Below, one piece after another: positions 16,251-25,204 of a stretch of 64,000 bases of DNA; position 1 is the first letter of the stretch; each line of letters begins with the position of its first letter. Source of the DNA: Gammaproteobacteria bacterium (GTDB taxonomy: Bacteria; Pseudomonadota; Gammaproteobacteria; UBA6429; Thiohalophilaceae); assembly GCA_030617815.1 (NCBI GenBank), contig JAUWUS010000001.1, positions 16,283 to 80,282 of the forward strand, given 5' to 3'. Made by a program: the position numbers and the translations under genes. The notes under the pieces were generated by a model. It was not told the origin of the DNA. It did no database searches and worked only from the letters and a program-made list of their open reading frames with translations.

Positions 16251-17379
16251 TACTCAATTACTTTTATTGGTTATAACCTGGTTATGTCTGTTTGCACCAT
16301 TGAAAGCTGAAAACTCAACGTTTACTATCAAAAGTGAAGGGATGAATTTAGAAGTTGAGCAAGTTGCTGATGATTTAGGCATACCATGGGGAATGGTTTT
16401 TTTATCTCCGAATAAGTTACTGGTAACTGAACGTTCTGGTTCTATATTAATCCTGGATTTAAAAAAACATAGGAAAACCAAATTAAAAAATACGCCAGAC
16501 GTTATGGTTGATGGCCAGGGTGGCATGCTTGATGTTGCCTTGTCTCCGGATTATAAAACAAGTGGCTGGATTTACTTTACTTATGCTAAAGAAGTTTTTA
16601 ATGAAGGCGTAACGGTACTTGCTCGCGCAAAACTTAATACTAATAATTATATATTTAAAAATTGGCAAGAACTACTGGTATCAAAATCAAGAACAGATGA
16701 GGACTATCATTTTGGCAGTCGTATTACTTTTGATAATAAGGGACATGTATTTTTTGGGATAGGCGATCGGGGACAACGGCCTAACGCACAGGATTTAAGC
16801 AATCATGCGGGTTCAATTATTCGTTTGAACCTTGATGGGTCTATTCCAAAGGATAATCCCTTTATTAATAAGGAAAATATTTTACCTGAGATATGGAGTT
16901 ATGGGCACAGAAACCCTCAAGGCCTGGCGTATGATTTTAAGTACAAACGTCTTTGGGAGATTGAACACGGTCCCAGAGGTGGAGATGAATTAAATTTAAT
17001 TGTAGCGGGTTCGAATTATGGTTGGCCAGTAATATCATATGGTAAAGAGTATTCGAGTCCTTTTGCAGTGGGTGAGGGAACGCATCGTGATGGTATGGAG
17101 CAACCCATTAAAGTTTATATTCCCTCTATTGCTCCAGGAAGTTTAATTATGTATTCAGGTGATGCTTTATCGAAGTGGAAAGGCAATCTATTCTCCGGAG
17201 CATTAAAGTTACGTCATATTAATCGTATCGTTTTAAATAAAGAAGGGCAGGTTATTAAGGAAGAAAGATTACTAGAGTCTTTAGATGAACGTATACGTGC
17301 TTTAGCGCAAAGCCCTGAAGGCTGGATATATTTCTCAACGGATAGTGGGAAAATATTTAGAATCTTGCCCAGAACATAA
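16225..17379 (+). CDS. PQQ-dependent soluble aldose sugar dehydrogenase family protein
   Basis: A 384-residue secreted beta-propeller of the GSDH family (YliI/Asd type), which oxidises aldose sugars with PQQ in the periplasm. A signal peptide covers about residues 1-28 (LLLLVITWLCLFAPLKA). Family motifs include LGIPWGMVFLSPNKLLVTERSG, GGMLDVALSPDY, HFGSRITFD, GHRNPQGLAYD, EHGPRGGDELN and GSNYGWPVISYG. The start overlaps the GFA gene by 26 bases. ATG 16228 is equally possible. Whether the host makes PQQ cannot be seen in this window. Confidence 0.9.
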   Translation: MMRSQLKNNTQLLLLVITWLCLFAPLKAENSTFTIKSEGMNLEVEQVADDLGIPWGMVFLSPNKLLVTERSGSILILDLKKHRKTKLKNTPDVMVDGQGGMLDVALSPDYKTSGWIYFTYAKEVFNEGVTVLARAKLNTNNYIFKNWQELLVSKSRTDEDYHFGSRITFDNKGHVFFGIGDRGQRPNAQDLSNHAGSIIRLNLDGSIPKDNPFINKENILPEIWSYGHRNPQGLAYDFKYKRLWEIEHGPRGGDELNLIVAGSNYGWPVISYGKEYSSPFAVGEGTHRDGMEQPIKVYIPSIAPGSLIMYSGDALSKWKGNLFSGALKLRHINRIVLNKEGQVIKEERLLESLDERIRALAQSPEGWIYFSTDSGKIFRILPRT

Positions 17380-17389
17380 AATTAATAAT

Positions 17390-19720
17390 TTAGGCTGATA
17401 GCATTTTTTGAGGTTTGCTTATGAAATATCCCTGCGAGTAATCAAACCCAAGCTCTTTAACTTTATCAAATATTTCCTGGGAATCAACATATTCTGCAAC
17501 TGTTTCTATACCCAGCTGTCTGGAAAAATCGATAAGTGTTTTTGCTACAATTTCGGCATTTTTATCTTTAAGAATATTTTTTATGATTGAACCATCAACT
17601 TTCAAGTAATCAACGTTAAGATGAATTAGATGCGTAAAATTTGAATATCCTGTACCAAAATCATCAATAGCGACCCGGCAGCCGAGATTTTTTATATCGT
17701 GTATAAATCTTGAAACTTCAGAATAGTTTTCGATACCTTCACTTTCAGTTAATTCAACAATTATTTTCTCGGCTACGTTGTATTCTTTTAACTTCTCTTT
17801 AAAAAAAACAATTGTTTTTTCATTGCGAATATCTTCCACGGTAAGGTTGATGGAGATACTGACATCTTGATTGTTAACGGTTTGAAATGTTTTTTCAATC
17901 ATGACTTTTGTTAATGTTGCATATTGACGCGTGCTTTTTGCCGTGTCGAGAAAAAATGAAGGAGGTATTATTTTTTCATCTTCATCAACCAGTCTGACCA
18001 ATGCTTCATATTTATCTTTTTTATCTATTTTATTATGCTTGATTACCTGGAAAAAAGGGATGATGCGGTTGTCAGATAATGCAGTATTAAGCTTTTGTGC
18101 CCAGAGAATATTTTTGTGGTGTTGTTTGGTATTTTCTTTTGTGTTCTCAAATAAAATGTAGTTTTTGTTTTTTTCTTTTGCTTCTTGCAATGCTTGTTCT
18201 GCTCTTGGAATCAGGAATGCATGTTCGTTTTTGCTCACGCCAGCCGTTAAAGTGAGGTTAATATCAATATCGCCAATGTGGTAACTGTTGTTACGAATAA
18301 TTCTTAAAAGTTTTGTTATGCGATCATCAGAGCCATCGTTTAAGTTATCAATATTAGACAGAATAGCAAATTGGTTTCCGCCCGAACGATAAACGGTATT
18401 TTTGTTGTCAATATATCGATTAATTTTTTCACCAAACTCTCTGAGTAAGTTATCACCTGCTTTTAATCCATATAGGTTGTTAATTGATTTAAAGTTTTTT
18501 ATGTCAATAATAATGAGACATGGATTATTGTTTTTATTGATATCATTTTGTAACTTGATTCGATTTTGTAATCCGGTGACTGAATCAGTATATTGTTCTT
18601 TTAGTTGAATATTTTTTCGTCTTATATTTAAAATAAAACCAAATATTATAATAATGAGTACGGAAACAAACCATAATAACCACTTGGTCATTTCAGGGTA
18701 TCGCTCTATGAGAGGAGGTGGCAGGTTTATGATAGTTGCTTTTTTTAATAAAGTGTCATTTACATTCAGATTGAAATGTTTGGTTTCCGGCCAGCTTAAA
18801 ATAAATTCACTGGCATTTTGGAATTTGATTGCATTTGCTTTATTTCCTTGAATTATAGTGCTTGCAATGTTTGCTGCAGATTCCCCCTGTACGCGACCAC
18901 TATTTACATAGCCGCCTAATACTCCGGGAAATAAATAAGTATCTTCCATTACCAGAACTTTTCTTCCCGTATTTATTATTGCTTTAATTGTTGTTTGCAA
19001 ATCAAGAAGAATGTTTTGGTTATCCTGAATTCGACCAATAGTGGTTAAAATAACGATTCCATCATCAATAGCATTTAATTTTTCTATTAAAACATCCAGG
19101 TTTGAAAAACTTAGATGAACTATGTTTGGGTTATTTTGTGTGTGTTTATTTATAATTCCCTTGATTGCTTTGTCAGTCGTTCCCCCATCACCTAAAAAAA
19201 TAATTTTGCTTCCTTCTTTTTTTGCTATAGCTTTTGCAAGAGAAATGGATGATAAAATATCTTTAGATTCAAATATTCCAGAAAAAGTATGCTCATGACT
19301 GGATGTCTGTATTTTAGTATTATTTATACCTGAAAATATGATTGGAATATCCCAGGTTAAGTGTTCACTGGAATGAATAAAATTCAGCGCATTATCATCA
19401 GTAACATAAATTAAATCAGGTGGGTGACTATCATATTTAGCATTTAGGTAGCGTAAAAAATTTTTTTGATAGTTTGGGGAAGGGATGATTCTCTTTGTAT
19501 CTAAATATTCAGTTGAAAAATTAATCGTGTATTCAGGTAGATTTTTTTTCAGCCTTTTTTTAAACGCTTCATATTGTGAAGATGTCCATTGGTATTCCTG
19601 ATGATATGAGTGGACTGCCAGTATATTTAGCTTATTCGAGGGATGGGCTGCATATAACGGTGATGCTAGTAATATATGAAATGCATATATCAGGCTTAAC
19701 ATTTTGTAATTTTTAGTCAT
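17390..19720 (-). CDS. periplasmic-sensor GGDEF-EAL protein with degenerate GGDEF
   Basis: 776 residues: signal peptide (1-24), a periplasmic domain like ABC_sub_bind substrate-binding proteins (about 30-330), a membrane helix (about 346-366), a GGDEF domain (about 385-530) and an EAL domain (about 545-775). The GGDEF signature reads GGNQF, so cyclase activity is unlikely. The EAL side keeps YEALVRL, NLTVED, ELTESE, IDDFGTGYSNF and LKVDGS, so it should hydrolyse c-di-GMP, possibly with the degenerate domain as a GTP sensor. It probably couples a periplasmic ligand to c-di-GMP turnover. It is convergent with the sugar dehydrogenase gene. Confidence 0.92.
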   Translation of the reverse strand: MTKNYKMLSLIYAFHILLASPLYAAHPSNKLNILAVHSYHQEYQWTSSQYEAFKKRLKKNLPEYTINFSTEYLDTKRIIPSPNYQKNFLRYLNAKYDSHPPDLIYVTDDNALNFIHSSEHLTWDIPIIFSGINNTKIQTSSHEHTFSGIFESKDILSSISLAKAIAKKEGSKIIFLGDGGTTDKAIKGIINKHTQNNPNIVHLSFSNLDVLIEKLNAIDDGIVILTTIGRIQDNQNILLDLQTTIKAIINTGRKVLVMEDTYLFPGVLGGYVNSGRVQGESAANIASTIIQGNKANAIKFQNASEFILSWPETKHFNLNVNDTLLKKATIINLPPPLIERYPEMTKWLLWFVSVLIIIIFGFILNIRRKNIQLKEQYTDSVTGLQNRIKLQNDINKNNNPCLIIIDIKNFKSINNLYGLKAGDNLLREFGEKINRYIDNKNTVYRSGGNQFAILSNIDNLNDGSDDRITKLLRIIRNNSYHIGDIDINLTLTAGVSKNEHAFLIPRAEQALQEAKEKNKNYILFENTKENTKQHHKNILWAQKLNTALSDNRIIPFFQVIKHNKIDKKDKYEALVRLVDEDEKIIPPSFFLDTAKSTRQYATLTKVMIEKTFQTVNNQDVSISINLTVEDIRNEKTIVFFKEKLKEYNVAEKIIVELTESEGIENYSEVSRFIHDIKNLGCRVAIDDFGTGYSNFTHLIHLNVDYLKVDGSIIKNILKDKNAEIVAKTLIDFSRQLGIETVAEYVDSQEIFDKVKELGFDYSQGYFISKPQKMLSA

Positions 19721-19826
19721 AAATACGATCTGAACCTACGATAAAGTTTCTTAATATACACCAAAATCACATTAAAACCGGCGATTTATTTTATGCCGCC
19801 TTATTTAGAAGCATGTGTTATTTTAC

Positions 19827-19843
19827 TGCACCAACATTGAGCA
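19827..19843 (+). promoter_or_regulatory. candidate NtrC enhancer site for nirB
   Basis: TGCACC (19827-19832), five bases, TGAGCA (19838-19843) matches the NtrC consensus fully on the left and at four of six positions on the right. It begins about 150 bases upstream of the predicted start, matching the distances at narK and at the nitrite channel gene. The rest of the 19721-20055 gap shows no gene. Confidence 0.68.
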
Positions 19844-19950
19844 TTTTACAGAGTTCTGTTTTTTCAATACCCTTCATTTAATCACTGCGCAAGCAAAATA
19901 AACCTATAAAATCAATAGGTTGTAATCTTATTTAGCGTATTCTTATATTC

Positions 19951-19966
19951 TGGCACACATGTTGCT
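19951..19966 (+). promoter_or_regulatory. sigma-54 promoter of the nirB operon
   Basis: TGGCAC, five bases, TTGCT gives an ideal -24/-12 promoter with GG and GC ten bases apart. Initiation near 19977 leaves a 79-base leader, which contains a small inverted repeat (ATCATTT 19984-19990, AAATGAT 20007-20013). Confidence 0.92.
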
Positions 19967-20055
19967 CTATAGATAATAGTGACATCATTTTACCCAAAAC
20001 TGAGTCAAATGATATTAAAACTGGATCACATTTAGAACAAATTTTGGAGTGCGGG

Positions 20056-22491
20056 ATGAAAGAAAAACTGGTTGTTATTGGCAATGGTATGGCGGGAATT
20101 CGTACCATTGAAGAATTGTTGAAAATAGATGACGAACGCTATGACATAACAGTTTTCGGTGCTGAACCCTATGGTAACTATAATCGCATCATGCTTTCAC
20201 CAGTGCTGGCGGGTGATAAAACCATTGATGAAATCATGCTTAATGATATGCAGTGGTATAAAGATAATAATGTGACGTTGCACAGCGGTAAGGAAGTAAC
20301 TTCAATCGACCGGGTTAATCGCAAAGTCATTACCGATGATGGCACCGAAGAAGCGTATGACCGCTTATTAATTGCCACAGGTTCAGATCCTTTCATTATT
20401 CCTGTTCCGGGAAATGATCTTGATGGTGTTATTGCCTTCCGTGATATTAAAGATGTCGATGTAATGATCGCTGCAGCTAAAGAACATAAACATGCAGTGG
20501 TAATTGGCGGTGGTCTGTTAGGTCTCGAAGCTGCAAACGGTTTAATGCAACAAGGCATGAGCGTGACGGTTGTCCATTTGATGGACAAGTTAATGGAGCG
20601 CCAAATGGACGGTCCAGCAGCAGCTATGTTAAGAGAGTCACTGGAAGAACGTGGCTTACATTTTTTAATGGAAGCCGAGACGGAATCGATTATTGGTAAG
20701 GATCGTGTTGAGAAAGTTCGTTTTAAAGATGGCTCAGAAATTTATGCTGATCTTGTTGTCATGGCGGTGGGTATAAAACCAAATATTAAGTTAGCAAAAG
20801 AAGCAGGTATACATTGTGAACGTGGCATTGTGGTTAACGATACTTTGCAAACATATGATCCAACAATATATTCAGTAGGTGAGTGCGCACAACATCGTGG
20901 CATTGCTTATGGTCTGGTTGCACCTTTATTTGAAATGGCAAAAGTATGCGCCAATCATTTAGCGAAGATGGGTATTGGTCGGTATGAAGGTACGATGACT
21001 TCAACCAAGTTAAAAGTGACCGGTATTGATTTATTCTCTGCAGGTGATTTCACTGGTGATGAAACAACCGATGAACTTGTTTTTCAGGATAAAGCGCGAG
21101 GTGTTTATCGCAAGATCATTGTTAAAGACAATAAAATTCTCGGTGCTGTTATGTATGGTGATACGATTGATGGCACGTGGTACTTTGATCTTATGCGTGA
21201 TGAAACGGATATTTCTGAATTCCGTGAAACCTTATTATTTGGTCAGGCACATTTAGGTGATTCCGGTCATGGCGATGATAACCGTGTTGCTGCCATGTCA
21301 GACAATGCAGAAATTTGTGGTTGTAATGGTGTAACCAAAGGTGAAATTGTTAACGCCATTACGGTTAACAAAATTTTCACATTAGATGAAGTACGTGCTC
21401 ACACTAAGGCATCCAGTTCTTGTGGTTCATGCACAGGTTTAGTCGAAGCATTAATGTCACATACCCTGGGTGGTGAATATTCTACGGCTCCGCATTTAAA
21501 ACCCATGTGTGGTTGTACTGATAAATCACATGACACCGTTCGTGAAGCAATTGAAACACAAGAGTTCAAATCTGTGCGTACTGTTATGGATGCAATGGAA
21601 TGGAAAACGCCGGATGGCTGTAGTAAATGTCGTCCTGCAATAAACTATTACCTGGTTTGTAAATTTCCTGAGCTGAATCTTGATGATAGCCAGTCACGTT
21701 TCATAAACGAACGTGCGCATGCCAATATTCAGGGCGATGGAACATATTCTGTTATTCCTCGCATGTGGGGTGGTATGACGACACCGCAAGAGTTGCGTGC
21801 TGTTGCGGATGCTGCTGAAAAATTTAAGTTGAAAACGGTTCATGTAACTGGTGGACAACGTATTGGTTTATACGGTCTTAAGAAAGAAGAATTACCAGCA
21901 ATTTGGAATGACTTAAATAAAGCCGGTATGGTTTCTGGTCATGCTTATGGTAAAGCACTGCGTACGGTTAAAACCTGTGTCGGAAAAGAATGGTGTCGTT
22001 TTGGGACACAGGATTCTACTGGCCTGGGGATCAAACTTGAAAAAATGAGCTGGGGCTCATGGATGCCACATAAGTTTAAAATGGCGGCATCTGGTTGTCC
22101 TCGAAATTGCGCTGAAGCCACGATTAAAGATTATGGTGTGGTGTGTGTCGATTCAGGTTACGAAATTCATGTTGGTGGTAACGGTGGTATTAAAGTTCGT
22201 GCAACTGATTTGTTATGTAACGTAGAAACAGAGGAAGAAGTCCTTGAATACAGCGCTGCATATATTCAGCTTTATCGTGAAGAAGCGCATTACCTTGAAC
22301 GTACTGCGCCATGGATTGAAAGAATGGGGTTGAACCATATTAAGGAAGCATTGGTTGACAACTCGGCAAGACGCAAAGAATTAGCAGAGCGTTTTAATTA
22401 TTCGCAAACCTTTATGCAGGATGATCCATGGGAAGAACGTGCAAAAGGTGGTGAAGCACATGAATTTACTCCAATTAAGGTTATGGGATAA
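20056..22491 (+). CDS. nirB: assimilatory NAD(P)H-nitrite reductase large subunit
   Basis: NirB reduces nitrite to ammonium with NAD(P)H in the cytoplasm. In order: an FAD/NAD(P) domain (VIGNGMAGIRT at the start, VVIGGGLLGLEAANGL near 150), two [2Fe-2S] BFD-type segments (EICGCNG ... CGSC and MCGCT ... CSKC, about 415-545), and the siroheme/[4Fe-4S] reductase half with CVGKEWCRFG and SGCPRNC supplying the cluster cysteines. I start at ATG 20056, which has GGAG six bases upstream. A TTG at 20044 is in frame but less likely. 811 residues is close to the usual 840. It opens the operon nirB-nirD-nas. Confidence 0.97.
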   Translation: MKEKLVVIGNGMAGIRTIEELLKIDDERYDITVFGAEPYGNYNRIMLSPVLAGDKTIDEIMLNDMQWYKDNNVTLHSGKEVTSIDRVNRKVITDDGTEEAYDRLLIATGSDPFIIPVPGNDLDGVIAFRDIKDVDVMIAAAKEHKHAVVIGGGLLGLEAANGLMQQGMSVTVVHLMDKLMERQMDGPAAAMLRESLEERGLHFLMEAETESIIGKDRVEKVRFKDGSEIYADLVVMAVGIKPNIKLAKEAGIHCERGIVVNDTLQTYDPTIYSVGECAQHRGIAYGLVAPLFEMAKVCANHLAKMGIGRYEGTMTSTKLKVTGIDLFSAGDFTGDETTDELVFQDKARGVYRKIIVKDNKILGAVMYGDTIDGTWYFDLMRDETDISEFRETLLFGQAHLGDSGHGDDNRVAAMSDNAEICGCNGVTKGEIVNAITVNKIFTLDEVRAHTKASSSCGSCTGLVEALMSHTLGGEYSTAPHLKPMCGCTDKSHDTVREAIETQEFKSVRTVMDAMEWKTPDGCSKCRPAINYYLVCKFPELNLDDSQSRFINERAHANIQGDGTYSVIPRMWGGMTTPQELRAVADAAEKFKLKTVHVTGGQRIGLYGLKKEELPAIWNDLNKAGMVSGHAYGKALRTVKTCVGKEWCRFGTQDSTGLGIKLEKMSWGSWMPHKFKMAASGCPRNCAEATIKDYGVVCVDSGYEIHVGGNGGIKVRATDLLCNVETEEEVLEYSAAYIQLYREEAHYLERTAPWIERMGLNHIKEALVDNSARRKELAERFNYSQTFMQDDPWEERAKGGEAHEFTPIKVMG

Positions 22492-22500
22492 AACTATTTG

Positions 22501-22617
22501 AACCACAGAGGTCACGAAGGTACACAGAGAATTTTGTTTGTGTAACCCTGACCAACAAAATTTAACTTAACGTATAAATAATATTAACTCTGTGAACCTC
22601 TGTGTTCTCTGTGGTTA
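22501..22617. repeat. inverted repeat of the ACCACAGAGG-CACAGAG type (second copy)
   Basis: AACCACAGAGGTCACGAAGG at 22500 is followed by TACACAGAG. The facing arm, AACCTCTGTGTTCTCTGTGG, lies at 22597-22616. The family is the same as that of the element at 5893-5963. It lies between nirB and nirD, inside the transcribed operon, and could form an RNA hairpin. Confidence 0.8.
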
Positions 22618-22637
22618 AAAAAACTAGATGGTAAAAG

Positions 22638-22976
22638 ATGATGAGTGACTGGATTGAAGTTGGAACGTTAAACGATATACCTAAACTTGGTGCACGCGTT
22701 GTGCAACGAGCCGAAGGGGATATAGCGGTATTTAGAACAGCCGACGATAAAATTTTTGCATTACGCGATAAATGTCCGCACAAAGGTGGCCAATTATCGC
22801 AAGGCATCGTTCATGGTGATCGTGTTGCCTGCCCAATGCATGACTGGAAAATTGGTCTTGAAAACGGTATCGCAATCGCACCTGATGAAGGTTGTGCAGC
22901 AAGCTTCCCGATTAAAATGGAAGGCGAAAAAATTATGTTGTCACTGACACCGAATGAAGGTTGTCCTAATAAATAG
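22638..22976 (+). CDS. nirD: nitrite reductase small subunit, Rieske type
   Basis: NirD is the small partner of NirB. The 112-residue protein is a Rieske-fold domain with its cluster ligands intact: CPHKGG near residue 42 and CPMHDW near 65. E. coli NirD lacks these ligands, so this is the variant that should bind a [2Fe-2S] cluster. Two further Cys occur near the C-terminus (DEGCAAS, NEGCPNK). The start is ATG 22638 or 22641. It is separated from nirB by an inverted repeat and from the nitrate reductase gene by only 14 bases. Confidence 0.93.
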   Translation: MMSDWIEVGTLNDIPKLGARVVQRAEGDIAVFRTADDKIFALRDKCPHKGGQLSQGIVHGDRVACPMHDWKIGLENGIAIAPDEGCAASFPIKMEGEKIMLSLTPNEGCPNK

Positions 22977-22990
22977 TAGGTTATATAGAA

Positions 22991-25195
22991 ATGCTGTTTG
23001 GTCGTAAGAAAAAAAATCCCATTAAGATAGCTGATAAAGGTGTAGTGGAATGGAAGTATGCTGCTTGTGGTTATTGTTCCACCGGCTGTTCCATCGAAGT
23101 TGGTTTGAATACCGAAGGTAAGGCGGTAGCATCCCGTGGTGTAGCGGATGCTGATGTAAATCGCGGTAAGCTTTGTTTAAAAGGTATCTTCGAACATGAA
23201 CTTTTTGATTCTGATGGTCGTGGCTTGGAACCTAAGATTCGTGAGCAATGGCATCAGCCATGGCAGACGACTGATTGGGATAATGCTCTGGATAAAGTAC
23301 ATGATGAGATTGTACGCATTCAGGAAAAACATGGTCGTGATTCTTTTGCTATCATTTCTACCGGACAAATGCTTACTGAAGAATTTTATACCTTGGGTAA
23401 GTTGACTCGTGGATTGATTGGTACCAACAACTACGATGGCAATACTACCTTATGCATGGCCTCGGCCGTGTCAGGCTACAAACGATCTTTTGGTTCAGAT
23501 GGACCTCCTGGTTGTTATGATGATTTTGATAACACCGATTGTTTAATCGCATGGGGTTCAAACCTTCCAGAACAACATCCAATTATTTATTGGCGTATGA
23601 AAGAAGCGCAGGAAAAGCGTGGCTTCACACTGATCGTGGTCGATCCAAGAGTAACTATGCTGGCGCAGAATGCGGATATACATTTGCCGATTACCCCGGG
23701 AACAGATGTCGTATTACAAAACGCGTTAATGCACGTGATTCTAAAAGAGGGTCTTGAAGACAGGGATTATATTGAGGCAAATACAGTAGGGATAGATGAA
23801 ATCCGTGCTGAGGTTAAAAAATATGATCCAGTAACGGCAGCGAAGATTTGTGGCATCGACGAAGATACGATTCGCCACGTTGCTCGAACACTGGCTAATG
23901 CGGGTGCTGCCATGCAAATTTGGACCATGGGAATCAACCAGTCCACTCATGGTTCTGATGGTGTCGTTGGCATTAATAATTTAGCGTTACTCACAGGTAA
24001 CATCGGTAAGCCCGGCGGTACCAGTCTTTCTATCACTGGCCAGTGCAATGCTATGGGTACTCGTGAATGGTCATCCTGTTCCGGTCTGCCTAATTATCGC
24101 CAGTTGGAAGTGCCTGAACACCGTGAAGAGATCGCTAAATTCTGGAATATTGATCCTGAGTTTTTTCCAAAGAAACGCGGCATGTTTCAGACCGATATTT
24201 ACCATGCTATTGAGACTGGCCAGATTAAAGGGTTGTGGTTGATCGCCACCAATCCACTAACATCTTTACCAAATAGTGAACGAGTACGTAAGGCGATGGA
24301 GAAGCTTGAATTTTGTGTCGTTCAGGATTGTTATGAAGATACCGAAAGTGCGCAGTATGCTCATGTTTATTTACCTGCCGGCACCTGGGCAGAAAAAGAA
24401 GGTGTGATGACCAATACCGAGCGTCGCGTTAATCTGGTTAAGCCGATTATCAAACCACCCGGACAGGCTAAACCTGACCTGTGGATTTTTAATCGCATGG
24501 CGGAGCGCTTTAATTCTAATGGCAATGTCAGCTTTCCGGAAAAGGCTCCCGATATATTTTTGGAAATGACTAAAATATCTAAAGGACGTTTGGCAGATAT
24601 CTCCGGTATGAGTCATGAGCTTATTGAAAAACAACGTGGCATTCAGTGGCCTTATACAGAAAAACAATTGCAACAAGGTGAAACACCACCGAGTGGAGGC
24701 AAGCGTCTTTATACTGAGGATGGTACTTTTAGTTATCCCGATGGTAAGGCCAAACTTATTCCGTTACCTTTTATCGACAACAATGAAGTGCCGGATGATG
24801 AATTCCCTATCTGGCTGAATACTGGACGATTAATTGAACATTGGCATGGCCGTACCAAGACCGGCAAGATCGGTAATAATAATAAGTACAGTCCTATTCC
24901 CTTTATAGAGATCAATCCGGATTTGTCAGCAGAGCTGGGTGTTCAACGTGGCGACTACGTGCGTTTGGTATCACGCCGTTCCGATGCCGTGGTCATGGTA
25001 CAACCCACTCAACGTGTACCATTAAATATGATTTTTCTGCCTTTTCATTTTCATGATTGTGCGAATCGACTGACATTGGGTCTTCTCGATCCCCATTCAC
25101 GTCAACCTGCTTATAAACAGTCAGCAGTGCGAATTGAGTGCATCGCTGATCAGAAAGAGGCAGCACAACTGAGCATGGAAATGCGCAAGTTTTAA
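22991..25195 (+). CDS. nasA: assimilatory nitrate reductase catalytic subunit (molybdopterin)
   Basis: A 734-residue bis-MGD oxidoreductase of the NasA/NarB type that reduces nitrate to nitrite. The N-terminal [4Fe-4S] cluster is bound by Cys26, 29, 33 and 62 (CGYCSTGC, KLCLKG). The likely molybdenum ligand is Cys155 (NTTLCMASAVSGYKRSFG). Other family motifs are GINQSTHGSDGVVGINNLALLTGNIG and the C-terminal HWHGRTKTG. There is no Tat signal, so it is cytoplasmic. It lacks the C-terminal BFD domain of longer NasA/NasC enzymes, so it needs a separate electron donor. The next gene can supply one. A formate dehydrogenase is the main alternative, but the context argues for nitrate. Confidence 0.92.
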   Translation: MLFGRKKKNPIKIADKGVVEWKYAACGYCSTGCSIEVGLNTEGKAVASRGVADADVNRGKLCLKGIFEHELFDSDGRGLEPKIREQWHQPWQTTDWDNALDKVHDEIVRIQEKHGRDSFAIISTGQMLTEEFYTLGKLTRGLIGTNNYDGNTTLCMASAVSGYKRSFGSDGPPGCYDDFDNTDCLIAWGSNLPEQHPIIYWRMKEAQEKRGFTLIVVDPRVTMLAQNADIHLPITPGTDVVLQNALMHVILKEGLEDRDYIEANTVGIDEIRAEVKKYDPVTAAKICGIDEDTIRHVARTLANAGAAMQIWTMGINQSTHGSDGVVGINNLALLTGNIGKPGGTSLSITGQCNAMGTREWSSCSGLPNYRQLEVPEHREEIAKFWNIDPEFFPKKRGMFQTDIYHAIETGQIKGLWLIATNPLTSLPNSERVRKAMEKLEFCVVQDCYEDTESAQYAHVYLPAGTWAEKEGVMTNTERRVNLVKPIIKPPGQAKPDLWIFNRMAERFNSNGNVSFPEKAPDIFLEMTKISKGRLADISGMSHELIEKQRGIQWPYTEKQLQQGETPPSGGKRLYTEDGTFSYPDGKAKLIPLPFIDNNEVPDDEFPIWLNTGRLIEHWHGRTKTGKIGNNNKYSPIPFIEINPDLSAELGVQRGDYVRLVSRRSDAVVMVQPTQRVPLNMIFLPFHFHDCANRLTLGLLDPHSRQPAYKQSAVRIECIADQKEAAQLSMEMRKF

Positions 25196-25204
25196 GGACA
25201 CACT

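Noticed and set aside
19984..20013. NasT/ANTAR-type leader hairpin in the nirB 5' UTR
   Set aside because: Only one short 7-bp inverted repeat is seen. The paired hexaloop hairpins expected for ANTAR targets are not evident, and no NasT gene is present.
22991..25195. Formate dehydrogenase alpha subunit
   Set aside because: The fold is shared, but the nirB-nirD context, the NtrC/sigma-54 promoter and the Cys155 region fit the NasA/NarB type better.
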